Assembly (NCBI GenBank): GCA_014549065.1
Contig: JACDOX010000229.1
Span: 62,001 to 126,000 of the forward strand
Source of the DNA: Cardinalis cardinalis
Taxonomy: Eukaryota > Chordata > Aves > Passeriformes > Cardinalidae
Direction: 5' to 3'
Length of the DNA: 64,000 bases
Under the pieces are notes generated by a model, which did no database searches, was not told the DNA's origin, and worked only from the letters and a program-made list of their open reading frames with translations. Positions within the stretch are counted from its first letter, which is position 1, and each line of letters starts with the position of its first letter. The position numbers and the translations under genes were made by a program. This document shows positions 35,201-47,600 of the stretch, piece after piece.

Positions 35201-36238
35201 AAAGGGATTATTGTGGAAAAATTGTTACTTGCCAACTTGCTAGGCATATTGAAGTACTTCATTAGACAGAATTTCCTAAAATATATTTTTAAAATAGTTT
35301 TAAGTATCTTTGGTGTGATTGAAATTCCTCAGGGCATTTCCAGGCCTTTAAAACTCTCTTTCTCAATATGACCACTGTTGATAAACTGTACTGAAAATAT
35401 GCTGAGAGAATCAACATAATAGAACCTTTATTGACAGCTAAGTACTCAAGATAATTTTGCATCTTGAACCTTCTAAGTGCTTAATAACATTCTGGAGTCA
35501 TGATAGCTTCCTGTGATGAAGAAACCCTTTCCTCAGAAAGCCATACCTTTGGAAATGGTTGTTTGCTGAATGCTGTTTATTATGCTAATATGTAAAAACT
35601 GCCAAAAGCTTAAGTGGCTGTTCACTCTTCAACACACTAATTAAAACTTTAAATACCTTCAGAATATTGTGGCACTTCTGTGAAATGTTCTGTTGACATC
35701 CAAATGTATGCTGAGTGTTTAATACAAGATTTAATTGAAGTTATATTGCAACTTTTGTCCTTTCATTAGATCTATACTAGTTCAGACTAGCTGAAGATCT
35801 TTGCTCTTGCTGAAACAATCTGGGAGGAGATTGATTCCAGGCAGTGATCTCCTGTGGTTTTTAGAACCTCTCTTTGGGCTGTTATTGCCTTTGTGCTTAT
35901 CTATTCTCCTCATGGTGAGAAGAGTTCTTCAGTGGAACAGTGACATTTGTAGCAGTAATCAAAAGCATAGGGACTAATTTGAGCACCAGATTATATGGAT
36001 CCACTGGGCTGAGAATTTTGCTGTAAACAAAATGTGTGTGAGTAGTATTTTAGCATGGCCACTCCTTGAAAGGGTCCTTTTCTCACCAAGGACTTAGCTG
36101 AAGAGACAAGGTTCTTTTCACATCCCTAAGGCTCTTTTTTTAATGTTTNTAGCCATAAAACTACTGCCTGCTTTCCCTTCTTCCAGTGCAAATACCAGAA
36201 AGTTAAAATTCTGACTAGTACCAAAACAAGAGATCTAG
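29241..36238. other. Intergenic region between UBE2D3 and MANBA, left part
   Basis: About 7 kb of AT-rich DNA without recognisable genes or RNA genes. Short open frames (up to 93 codons) have no family resemblance. A G-rich run lies at 33084-33099. Confidence 0.6.
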
Positions 36239-36520
36239 TCAGACAGTGTGAGAGGACACAAGGAAATGGAATGAAGGTGTGTCAGGGAAGTTCCGGTTGG
36301 ACATTAGGGAAAGATTCTTTACTGAGAGGGTGGTTGGTCACTGGAACAGGCTCCCCTGGGAAATGGTCACAGCATCAAGCCTGACACAGTTCCAAAAACA
36401 TGTAGATGTTACTCTTAGTCATATGGTTTAGTTTTATTCAGTCCTCCAAGGAGAAGGGAGTTGGACTTTTGATGATCCTTATGAGTCCTTTCCAATTTGA
36501 GATATTCTCTGATCGTTCCA
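36239..36520 (+). mobile_element. CR1 LINE 3'-end fragment
   Basis: Reads in CR1 order: AGGAAATGGAATGAAGG, CGGTTGGACATTAGGGAAAG, TTCTTTACTGAGAGGGTGG, CACTGGAACAGGCTCCCC, CACAGCATCAAGCCTGACAC, then GGAGTTGGACTTTTGATGAT and CCTTTCCAATTTGAGATATT followed by CTCTGATCG. It lies in the UBE2D3-MANBA interval. The wording of the tail differs from the copy at 5159-5455, so the two come from different CR1 subfamilies. Confidence 0.88.
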
Positions 36521-39500
36521 GTACTCTTTGTATACTGCAGTAGTCTTTTCCTTTTTGTTGCCATGAGAATCAAGCACATAATGCTTTTTTTTAACGGATG
36601 GGTGTATATATAAAGTAGTATTTTTAGTGCTGTTTGTGCATGAAGTCATTTGGAAAAAAAATAGAGCCCATATTAAAGTAGGCCTGTTTCATGAATGTGC
36701 AAGAGTCAGTTTCTGTAAATGTTACTCCTGAAACATTTGTAGCAGTGCAGCAAGTGATGGGGCATGTAGCATTACGTACAAGGGTTTTCACTGGAACAAT
36801 TCAGATAAGTGGATATTTTTGCCTGTGTAGCCATGCTCTTGGCTTATGCTGTTGTCTAAGTAGGGCTTGAGTTGATCAGTGAGAACTTCGTTGATTAAGA
36901 ATTCTGAAAATTCTTACAGGTGATGAAATAATCATTAATCTTTCAAGAGGAAAAAAAAAGTGTCTCTCAAGTACCCAGAGTATTCAGTAAAGTTATTTTG
37001 AATATTCTCTGGTGCTTGCATTAATTTTGGTAGAAATAAAGGGACAGAATTTTTCCTAGGGCTGAAGCCAGGAGCATTAGCCACACTGAAGGTCTGAGAA
37101 ACAGAGGTCTTGACCTGCCCCAGTGGTTTGTTTGGAGGCACTTAAGTTAGAAAAAGAAATTAAGCTCTCAGCTGTTTCAGTGACTCCAAATCCATTTACA
37201 TTTACTCATCCAATTTATCAGCTAGAAACCTTTGTTGACATTCTCTTAATACTCACCTGCACAGAAAACATTCATTAAAACAGCAGGCTGGATGTATGCT
37301 TCATATGTAGTGTGATCTGTCTGGTATGTCCTGCTCTCAGCTGGTCAAGTGCCATGCACACGGGCTCAGTGAAGCCTCTCAAACTTCCATCATGGGGGAA
37401 ATTTGCTACCTACAGATCCCCACATGTTGAGGGATTTCATTTTAGGCATTCAGGGACAAGTTGTACATTGTACTGTGGTCACAGATGACTGTCTAGTTTT
37501 AAGCCTCTAAGAAAGGCTAAGCAACCTGTTTCATAATGTCTGCATTTGTGGCACTTATTTTCTGTAAGTGCCAGAGAATCTGTTTTAAGTAAGTTTTAAT
37601 GAGAATTGAAGGAGAGCTTGGACAGCACTGTGCAAGACACTGATTTTGCTGCTTAGGAAGCAAAGGGTAAATGGCAATGATCAGTGTTACATAATTTTAC
37701 AAATAGACTAGGATTGATTCAAAATTGTTTATAAAATGAAGAGAATAAATGCTATGGGAATTCCACCTTCTAAATAACATTACTTTAGAAATTCGCCCAT
37801 GTTGGCTTTGAAGATCCTTAGGCTTTTTTGTGCCTGTTCTATGGAAGGTGGTGACCTGTCACCTAAATCTTTGGTTTAAGTGCATCTCAAAGCAAGATGT
37901 TATGTAGAGATACAAATACAGGCTTTTGCCCCAGCATGCCTGATGAAGTTGAAGGTTATACTGAAGGCATCACCTGTCTTTCTGCTTCTGAAATTTTAAA
38001 GTTATTATTACGTATTTTTTGCTTTCCCCCTTCTATTACAGCATTTGCCTGGAGCAGTAGCTTCCCTTCTACATACTTATTTTTAATTACTTGTGATTGT
38101 TAGTGTTGGGTAATTTTGTTTGCTAAGGAAATCCCCTTGCAGTGGCCTACAGACTTTGCCGTAATTATGAAAGAAACTCCAGGCCTACCATTTAGATTGT
38201 CACTTTATATTTTGCTCATGATAACCTACTACAACATTCTCTTCTTATGTATTAATAATGTCATCATCTAAAAGCAATCTTATTTCCTTGTTTTATTTTT
38301 AACATCCTTTTGGATGGAGTGCAGCATAAGTACAGAATAATGTCCTTTAGAAATCCATGGCTGGAGAGCTCCCTGCATCACATTGTCTTAACTCCAGTGC
38401 AGAGGGTAACTGTTCTGCACAGTAGTTCTGTTCTGCAGATGCAGTCAGAAAACAGAAGTCNGGTGTTATATTGAGGAACTGTGGGGCTTTCTTATGAATA
38501 TTCTGTACTGCCTGAAGGTATTTACACTCACACAAANATGCATACAGTCATACTGCTGCATCTGTAGGAAATTCCCTAAGGTAGATGATCCTTTAGTTCC
38601 TTTGCATCTTTGACAAATGGTCTGTGGTGGTGATATCCTCAGCAGCACACAGTTACCAAAAGAGAGAGCATGCCCTGCTACAGACTGCTGTGAGCACAAG
38701 TCCTGTTTGGCTTCAGAGGTGTTTACCTTCACCAGAAGAATGGTACAGGGTGGACAGGTGGGGGCAGTAATATCTTGAAGAACTGCATCCAAATCTGTGA
38801 GAACCTTTTTGTTTATGACCTTTACATGAGCTCATTGAACATGAATTTGAAAGAGAAAATAGCAGCAGCCTGTTGTAATGATAGAGTTTGCATAGCATTT
38901 GGAAACAAAGGACTTCTGGATTAACATGGCAGAGTTTGGGCAGCCACAGTGGAATTGGCTCTGAATTTATGCTAATAGAGCCAAAGGCATGGTTTTGCCT
39001 TCAGCTTTTTGTCTTACTTGATAAAGAATATCTGCTTGCAGTATCACAAAATAAGAATTGTAATAACCTCCTAAATTTGTGGTATTTCAGAAAGAGGGTT
39101 AATATAGTACACAGTAAAAGAAAGTACTTGGTTTATCTTGTTTTATGTCTTAAGATTTAAAAAGATTAAACCACAGGCTTTAAAATTCATATCTTGAAAC
39201 AGCAAAAATGTCATTTGTTTAAAAATACCCTCAAACAAACAAAAAACAAACCCTAAAACTGGGACATGAAAATGAGACATGATTTAACTTAATTATAAAC
39301 CTTGAACAAGGAACTAGCATGTTCTCAGAATACTTAATTACAGCATTGTTTTTAGGTTGAGATTTTTTGGTGTGTGTGTGTTGCTCCAGTCAGTCTTAAG
39401 CAGAAAGAATAAAAGGCAAAGCACGGAAGTACAGTAAACATCTTGAAATGCAGTTTCCTTCTTACTGGGAACCTATCACGTGACTTGCTGGAAAAGATTT

Positions 39501-40205
39501 ACTAAAAAACCAAAAAAAGGCAGTTTGTTTTTGACAGCTATAAATCTGCTTCTTGAGAAATAATACCCTGTAAGACCTCTCAAGCAGCACTTTAAGGTTT
39601 AAATGGTTTTAGTGTTGTTTCAGTGAATTTAAGGAAAAAACACTGAAATGTTTGATTGCCCTGAAAACACTACTCATTGACAGATAAAGACAGAAACAGA
39701 GTAAGGCTTTATACTATTAATGAATAATTATTTTATAGTTTGGACTCTTAAAAGTGAGAAGATGCTAATTTTGACTGAATTCTACAGCATGCAAAGCCAG
39801 TTGGGGTAGCTCAATCTAGGATGATAGCCTTTTTTGGCAATCTCACTAAAAGACAGTGGGAGTTGAACTGAAATGGGACCAGCATTTCAGTTAGTCAGTA
39901 AATTGAATGTGGCTTACTCTGTCTTAAAATTATACACATGGTAACTCTTCTAACAGCTAAGTTTCTGCATGGCCTTCTGCTGCCTAAAAGTGTGGGTCCC
40001 AGCTATCCCTTTTGAAGTTGGCAGCAGGAATTTTTTAAGAAAAAAAGGATCAGCTACTGTCTTTCTCTTTGAGTCAGTATTTCTCAGAATTGCACCCCCT
40101 CATGTGCTTCCACAGGTGAAAAAAATTACCTGTGACTGGATTGTGTCCTTTTTATTGAATGTGAATGGAAAGACTGCTATTTTTATATTGCATTGAAACA
40201 AGAGA

Positions 40206-40281
40206 TTGTCAGCTTGAAAGGATTTGCATCAAAAACATAGGGGTTGTCAGCTTGAAAGGATTTGCATCAAAAACATATAGG
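40206..40281. repeat. 38-bp tandem duplication (2 copies)
   Basis: Copies at 40206-40243 and 40244-40281 both begin TTGTCAGCTTGAAAGGATTT and continue GCATCAAAAACATA, differing only in the last bases. The near identity implies a recent event. Confidence 0.92.
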
Positions 40282-40830
40282 CATGTTGACCATGTTCAGT
40301 CATGCCTTAAAGAAAAATTTTAGGGTGGATTCCTACAGATGCTGAAATAGGTGTATGAAAGCCAGGAGCTAAAACAAAACTCTGGTGTTGCTGTTCTTGT
40401 CAATCTGGGGGGGCCTGGTGTAAAACATTCCCAGTTCATGGAGGTGAGCTAGAAGCTCCTGCACCCCCTGGTGCAGAGGGAACAGAGCATGAAGCACCAT
40501 GGATGTTACACCTGGAGAGTAGCTAAGGCCTTCTACTGAGCTACTTAGAAACTTGTTAATTCCTGCTTTTGGGCTGTGAATGAAGGGAATTAACCTAGCA
40601 AGGGCACACAGGAAAGCCACAGTGTGATTTGAAAACCATTCTTCTTGTATGTTCTTTCTTAGGAGCTGATGCTTCTGTCCTTTTGTAGAGGAATTTACTG
40701 TATTTTTATACACTAAATCCACAGCCCTGCTTTATGAGGAAACCACAGTACTTTGAGATATCCATGACGTTTGTTACTGTTTTATATGCCTCTGTAATTA
40801 TGGAAAAAAGGATGTGGAAGTCTGAGGCCA

Positions 40831-40861
40831 TATAAAAGCCTCACGACTCGACGAAGCCAAT
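40831..40861 (+). promoter_or_regulatory. TATAAAAG and CCAAT motifs upstream of MANBA
   Basis: TATAAAAG at 40831-40838 and CCAAT at 40857-40861 lie about 420-450 bp before the MANBA start codon, upstream of the CpG island. The order (TATA before CCAAT) is the reverse of a classical promoter, so either or both may be chance. Confidence 0.25.
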
Positions 40862-40989
40862 ATTGAGAGAACCCACTGCGGTGTTGCCACAGCTCTTCCT
40901 CATCCCTTCCCTTCTCCCTGCCGTTTTCTAGAGCTCCGAGTGCCTTTACTGCATCTGAGCGATTCGTAACCCTATTAGAGCTCCTGTTA

Positions 40990-41620
40990 TCGCTGTTCCG
41001 CCGTGCCTCTGGGAGGAAGAAAGAAAACCAACCCGCCCCTTGGCCGGCGTGCCGGGGCAGGGCTGTGCGCTGGGGGCCGCAGCAGCCGCGGCGGGAGCGC
41101 GGCCCGGCCGTTGCCGCTCCCGCTCAGCGCTCAGCCCCGGGGCAGCACCACCGCGGCCGCCCGCAGGCCCCGCGCGCAGCCGCGCTGCACCGCCCTCAGC
41201 AGCGCCGCCGTCCTGCCTCCCCTTCCCTCCCTTCCTTCCTTAGAGGCACCGCCCCAGCTCGCCGCTCCCGGTGGCTGTCGTCATGGGTCCCGCCGCGCTG
41301 CTGCTGCTGCCGGTGCTGCTTTTGCCGCTGGCGGTGGCCGCGGGCGGCCCGGAGGTGCACAGCCTGCGGGGGAGCTGGCGGCTCCGCAGCGGGAACGGCT
41401 CGGTGTCGCTCCGAGCGGAGGTGCCGGGCTGCGTTCACACCGCGCTGCTCTGCCAGGGCCTCATCCAGGTACGGTACCCCGAGAGCCGGGCCCTGGAGCG
41501 GCCCTTCCCGCCGTGGGCAGCCCGCCTCCTAGGGGAGAACCCAGCCCTCCAAAACACAGCCCCCTCCCGGCGGCTGCCCGGCCGCTGCAGGCTTGCTTGG
41601 CATCGCCGGGGCAGCAGCCA
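40990..41620. promoter_or_regulatory. MANBA: CpG island and promoter region of MANBA
   Basis: GC-rich, CpG-dense DNA begins abruptly near 40990 and surrounds the first MANBA exon. No good TATA box is seen close to the start, which fits a housekeeping lysosomal enzyme gene. Open frames of up to 235 codons on both strands here are compositional. Confidence 0.75.
41283..41468 (+). CDS. MANBA: MANBA exon 1 (residues 1-62, signal peptide)
   Basis: Begins MGPAALLLLPVLLLPLAVAA, a typical secretory signal, and goes on to PGCVHTALLCQGLIQ, matching the start of beta-mannosidase. Donor GTACGG at 41469, phase 0. Confidence 0.94.
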
Positions 41621-44600
41621 GGCTTCCTTTGGTGGCTGCAGTGTGCTCAGTCCCGCATAAGGCCGAGGATACAGATGGAAGCTTTGCAGTATGTGAGATT
41701 GTGGTTTTGACACGCGGCCAGGGGGCTGACACCAGATACCCGCAGTACCCTCACAGCGTGTAAGTCATGCGTACCTATAGTGGTACCTGAAAAGAATGGA
41801 AAGTTAAACCCACACTCCTGAAGTTTGACTCGTTGATGCAATAAGTTTAGGGAATTCTGGCTATTAAAAGACCTTGTAAAACTTGTAGGGACTGTCAGAA
41901 CAGCTGAGGTCATGCACACCCATTCTGCCGAAGGAAAGTATAGTCTGAATAAAGTTAAATTTAAAGGACTAACTCCTGTTTTAACACTTCGAAGAAGCTT
42001 TTCTGCTTCTATTTACACTTGTCTCTATTAGATTTTTTTAATTTATAGAAACACAGCAACACTTTCTTGGAAAAACTTTCAAAACTGCAGTTGCAGATGG
42101 GTAGCAAAGTAATCTGATACTAGCATAAGGTGCCTGTGACTCAGACCTAACAAGAAACGTGGCACTAACTGGATCATTGTTGAAACAAGATGCCTTTGTA
42201 AAAGGAAACAAGGAAAATGAAACGTGTACCTGGAACAAAGAAATAAAACACAGTGAAGTTAACAAAGTCACCTATAAGGATGATAAATACAGTTCTGTGC
42301 TGGAAAATGTACTGTTGTATGGTGTGAGTATCATATTACCCCTCCTTTATTGTGAGACTAATAGTGCAGTTCTTGTGCATCATTTTTTTAAAAAACACAT
42401 TCTGGATATATGCATTTTGTATTTTTTATTTCTTGGGTTTTATCCTTCAGCTTACTATACTCTGATTAAAGTTAGAGAAGTAAAAGGAGAAAGTGACACC
42501 ATTTGGGCAGGATAATTTTAGCATTTTCTGTGTTGGCACACGTTGGGAATCCCAGCACTAATAANAGATTCCGAAGACTATCACTGCCAGATACAGAGCA
42601 TCAATGCTGGAAAAAGAACTGTGCTGTGAAGGATAGGCAGAGCTGTTGTTTCAATGATGATCTGTTGTTTTAACATCTGCNTGCTAAGTGATGTGACATC
42701 TTGGACATCAAGAATTAAGGTTTCAGAAGGGCTCTTTTATAGTTGTCAAATGTGCATGGGGCAGGGAGACTTTATGTGGAAGATCTGTGAAGGGAACTGT
42801 GCCAGTTTCTCTGATGCAAAAGTGCTCGAGGTGAACTGTATGTCTGGGATGTTTGGTTGTGCTGAGAGGTGTTGCTGCAAGAAGTGTGAATAATCATCAG
42901 GAGAAACTGTGACCAATGCACTGACTCAGGCACACAGGACAGTGATGTAATGAAAGACTCACATTTAACTACGCACACTAAATACACTTACAAAGTGAGA
43001 AGATGTGATTGCTAATTTAAATGCATTGCTGCAAACTGACCTGTAATTTAGCAGTATATTTGGAAATGAGGATCATGAACTCTCATGTGCCTGGGCAGAA
43101 TCCCAAGCCTGCACAGAGGCATGAGAGCTTAGTCAGCCAGCTGGGCAGCAGTGGGTGCTTGGCTAATTAAATCCATGATGGTTGGTTGTGGTCACTTAGA
43201 ACATGTTTACTTGAATACAAGTAAGAACTTGCTCCAAACACGTGCTGGTACAGCTGGTGGACTGGAAGCTGTTGCCAAGTTGGTGATGCTGCTGTTGAAG
43301 TGCTGAGTTAATCAAAATGGTTCACTAATGTGGTTGCTTGATCTCTGGACTGGACCCAGCTGGTGTCTGGCTAGTTCCAAGCTCAGAATGAGGTAACCTG
43401 TTTCTGTGTATAGGTGTGTACAGGTAACTCAAGGCCAGCTTAAACCCATTCTTATTTTAGCAAAGCTCAGTTTACAGAAAGAAGCATTCACGCAAATTTG
43501 CACTTGGATAACTAAATTGTTTTAAAATCTCATTTTTGTTTAAAAGATAGAATGCAGATCAGTGCTCCCCAAAACAGCAGAGCAACCTTAGNAGATTTGA
43601 AATCTATTTCAGATGGTGTTAAATGCTTTGCATTCTACAAAGCAGCAAGCNTGGGTTGTTTGACTCTTGGAGGGAGTCAGTGACATCATTCATTATTGCA
43701 GTGTGAGGCTTTGTGCTCCAGAGGGGAGCTCAGTTGTTTGTCCTGAGGTTTCTTCACTGCAGTGAATGTAACCCAAGGTTTTCAAGTGCAGCTGCCTGAA
43801 ATCATGTTCCTAATTTCCTGTATTCCTATTTATACAAAAGCATGCATGCTGCCCTAATTGTAGAGTCATAGAGCACCATTTGCTCCACTTTTTCAGAGTT
43901 CATTATCTCTGGAAATCAGCCCTTTTTGGTGTTGTGTCAAATATAGAAACAGGAGATTTATTATAGATGCCTAAATACAAGTTTTGGTCTTAGGTATTTT
44001 TTTTTTCATTTGCTCCTTTTGCTCTTTGCAATGGAATATAGAATCTTTATTCATCTTACAGAAGATGTCACTAGATCAGTAACCCAGCTTGTAATCAAAA
44101 GTGGAGATTGATCTGAAAAGCTGTACCATGAAATAAGAGAACAAAGCTAATGGGAACAAAATCATTCTAGATAGCAGAATACCTATGTTCAGCGACCTGG
44201 TGAAATCTACATGCTGTTTTTCTGTGTGATTTGCAAGTGGCAAATCTCACTGCATCCTTTGCTTTTGTACCTGTGAGATTTGCAATGGGTTAGCACCTGG
44301 AACAGAAATTTAAAGCAGAATTTGGAAGGGCCTACTCCAGCAATGTAGCTTAGGGGGCACCTCACAACGAGGGGAAGGAGGGCAGCAGGGGTAAGCTGAT
44401 GAATATTAAGCCTCCAGATCGTGGCTTATATTGCAAGACTAGGCTGCAAGCAATTTATTTATCATTGTGTGGTTCATTCCAAATTTAGGTCGACACGCAA
44501 ACTGTTTTTGCACAGGGATGCTCTAGCTGATTGTGTGTCTTTAGCCTTACTTTAATCTGCTGTGCAAGCCATACACTTGAATTGAAAAACATCTCTGATG

Positions 44601-47600
44601 CTGAGGGTTCATTACTCATCTCTCTGGATCCCCTTAGCATTTGTTCTAGAGATATCTTTATTCTGGCTCATAAAATATACATTGGACAAGCACATCTTTC
44701 TGAATGCACCTAATGCACGTGGCTCAAAAAATACTCTTGGGGAAGACCCTTGAGTTTCTTACTCAAAGTATTATTTTCTTTCATATTCAATCAGTGTAGT
44801 TCAAATGCTGGATTAACTATGATAAAAGCTCCAGGGCCAGGAGATTGCATCAGAGTATGTGTTAGGCTTGATTGTTTTAATAGCATTTTATTAAGACCCT
44901 GTAGCTCTTACTACTATTTACATGTAAAATTAAAAAACACATGAGAAACGCACATAGGGAAGGGTAATAGTCACTTGCATAAAGTTAGAGCAAAGCTTTG
45001 TTTTGAATGCAGACATTTTACAAACTTGCAGTGAATCTTNTACTAACCCTGCAGCTCTGGGAAAAGATTTGCCAAAACCATTTTGTCTGGAAGTTTTGCT
45101 TTTGACCACTGTCAGTGTAGTATTTTCTTTCAGGCACTGTTCTGGTGAGCCTATGTACCGACAGGTATCTTGCTTATTAAGTCTGTGTGCTGGAAATAGA
45201 CATTCTCTACCACATACTGTCCAGGTTCTGCACGATGCCATTTCTTACTGGCAGGTGACTCCAGTAAATTTCCAGTTCTGAGGAATATGGCTGTTGTAGC
45301 TGGATTTTCTCATANGACAGCCATTTGCATTTATACATAAGGCTGTTCTGTCTTATTAGTTGTCACTTAGACTTGTATGGAGTATTATGAGAGGTCTGCA
45401 AGAGCGATGCTGATATAGGGGCTGGGTAACACTGCATATTCTGGCCTGTTAGACAAGGGCATGCACTTGACAGAGAAGCTAACAATGCTCTTGGTCATAC
45501 TTGGATATCAAAACTTACTAGAAGAGACAGAAGTTTATGTACTCATAGCTGAAAGCTCTACATTTCTGGAAATGTGTGGTGTGGTTTTCTGTAGCTTGTT
45601 CTGCATTTGTATAAAATATGCTGTTGTTTATTTTCNGACACTTCATCACAACTTAGGTTTTTTTTGGAACAAGCCAGGTAACAATTCCATTTGGTATCCT
45701 ATGGTTCTGTTCAGGTTAGGTGGCATTCATTGTTGGAATAGTTGATGATTATATTTTCTAGTGAAATACAGGTGCTCTGCTGAACTGTGAGAACACATAT
45801 GCAAACATTCAAGACCCTTAGTAAAATTTAGCCTAAATATTAAAGGACACTTTATTTTTTCTTTCAAAAGCTTGTGATTTTAAAAGAGGTAGGATTTATA
45901 GTGGTCTGTTAAATGCATCCAAGTATTCAAGTAACATTAAGCAGTGGGTATTACTGTGTTAACTCTTTAGTCATATTTGGCCTAGTGTTCTGCTGTGACA
46001 CATCTTGAACATTGACAGTGACATTCAGTTTACTGCTTTCTGAGAGCAGCTACTGAAATTCAGTTACTTTAGGAGGAACGTCCAAAACTCATGCTCCGAG
46101 GGTGTGATCCTTCATCACTGCTGTTAGTTCAGCCTGACTTCAAGCTGTGAAAATTATATAAATGTCCTGACTGCTATCACTTGTGATGTCAAGGAGCACA
46201 TGGGTATAGATAAGTAAATATTAACTACTTAGCTTTCATCTGAAGTTGCCCAGAGCAGAATTATTAAACTGTAAATCATGAAACATCACTTACAGATTTT
46301 ATTCTGGTGATCTGTTACATCATCAGAATTTTCTAATGGTGTACATGATAATATATCAGTGGAATTAATTTATGAGAGAAGAGCATGTAAGGTGACTTCA
46401 AATTAGACCATAACAAAAGCAGGGTAAGGCAAAGGAATCTGGTTTTTGTTCTCTTTATTAAATTTCGTTTTACTTCATGCAGATCTTCCACCTGGGTACA
46501 GCTGACTCTGTCTGGTGTCATTCAGGTGTTTGTGCCATGCCCCTCAGAACTCCAGGATCCTGGGTGACCAGGAGGTGTCCTTTCTTTGAGCCAGGGTATG
46601 CCCACTCACTCGCTCCCTTGGGTTTGGAGCCTCACTTCTCATATTTTCATATCCATTTCCTGCTTAACAGGAGAAGCTCTTAGCTTATATCACCGTGGCT
46701 TTTCAACATCCCCTTAAAATCATTGCAAGGAGAAGCTTCCATCTGGGCACTGGCAGGTCCTTCATTGTGGTGCTGCCAGTACCTTTGAAGTCCTGCTGAT
46801 GTCCTGTTAGCCGACCTGGAATTGCTTCCTTTTCATGATCTGTAGCAGGGCTTTTAATCTCCTCTTAGGAGGTGATTTCCTGCTTGCTTACAGCGTTGAG
46901 NCTGGGAGCAGGGAACAAACAGGCAGGCAGCTTGAATACTTCAGATTTTTCCCCCAAATTGCAGGGAGCAGGAAAATGCAAAGCTGTTATGTTTGGTTAG
47001 ATCTAAAAATAGCTATAGTTGACTCCACCCCTCTATGATTTGCTTCCAGGAACATATTGAGCTGGTGAGCTATTGAATGTGAAGTGTATTTAATAGATAT
47101 GCAGCCTATTTCCTACCATCTTTCAATTTCTTCCTGTGCCTTTAAGTGGTTTGAATTTGTCTTTTTTTTTTTTGCATGCACTTTTCTGAACTAAGCCTTT
47201 CATTTTGATGTGAAATGATTTAATGTGGGATGAAATTCTGTTTCAGAGAAATCCAAACAATTTCACGTACATGATTACATCTTCCAGCACTCAGAACAGT
47301 TGTATTTAATAATGGAAAAGTCAATAACCTTACAAGTGTATTGGCAAAGTAATTCTGCTTTCTTAGAGGACTTTGTTTTGATCANGCGTTTCTCCTGAAC
47401 CTTGAGAATTGTTTTAAAAGCATTGCTTGAACGTTGCCACAACTGATTTTGCAACACTCAACATTTGTCATGGTTAAAATGGCTGACCAGCTATTAGCAT
47501 TTAACAGCTTTTATGTGATGTATGAGCTGTCTTACTGGTTAGGTAGCAATGGTATCAGTAAACTGTTAACTTTTACATGAAGGTACACGGAACTGTGAGC

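Larger units (their letters stand above)
36521..40980. other. Intergenic region between UBE2D3 and MANBA, right part
   Basis: AT-rich DNA without recognisable genes. It contains a two-copy 38-bp tandem duplication at 40206-40281 and merges into the MANBA promoter region. Confidence 0.6.

Noticed and set aside
41271..41282. An in-frame start upstream of the MANBA ATG
   Set aside because: The codon at 41271 is GTG, not ATG. The ATG at 41283 directly precedes the signal peptide and has a good context.
41003..41710. 235-codon and overlapping frames over the MANBA CpG island
   Set aside because: Compositional. They overlap MANBA exon 1 in other frames and read through its splice donor.
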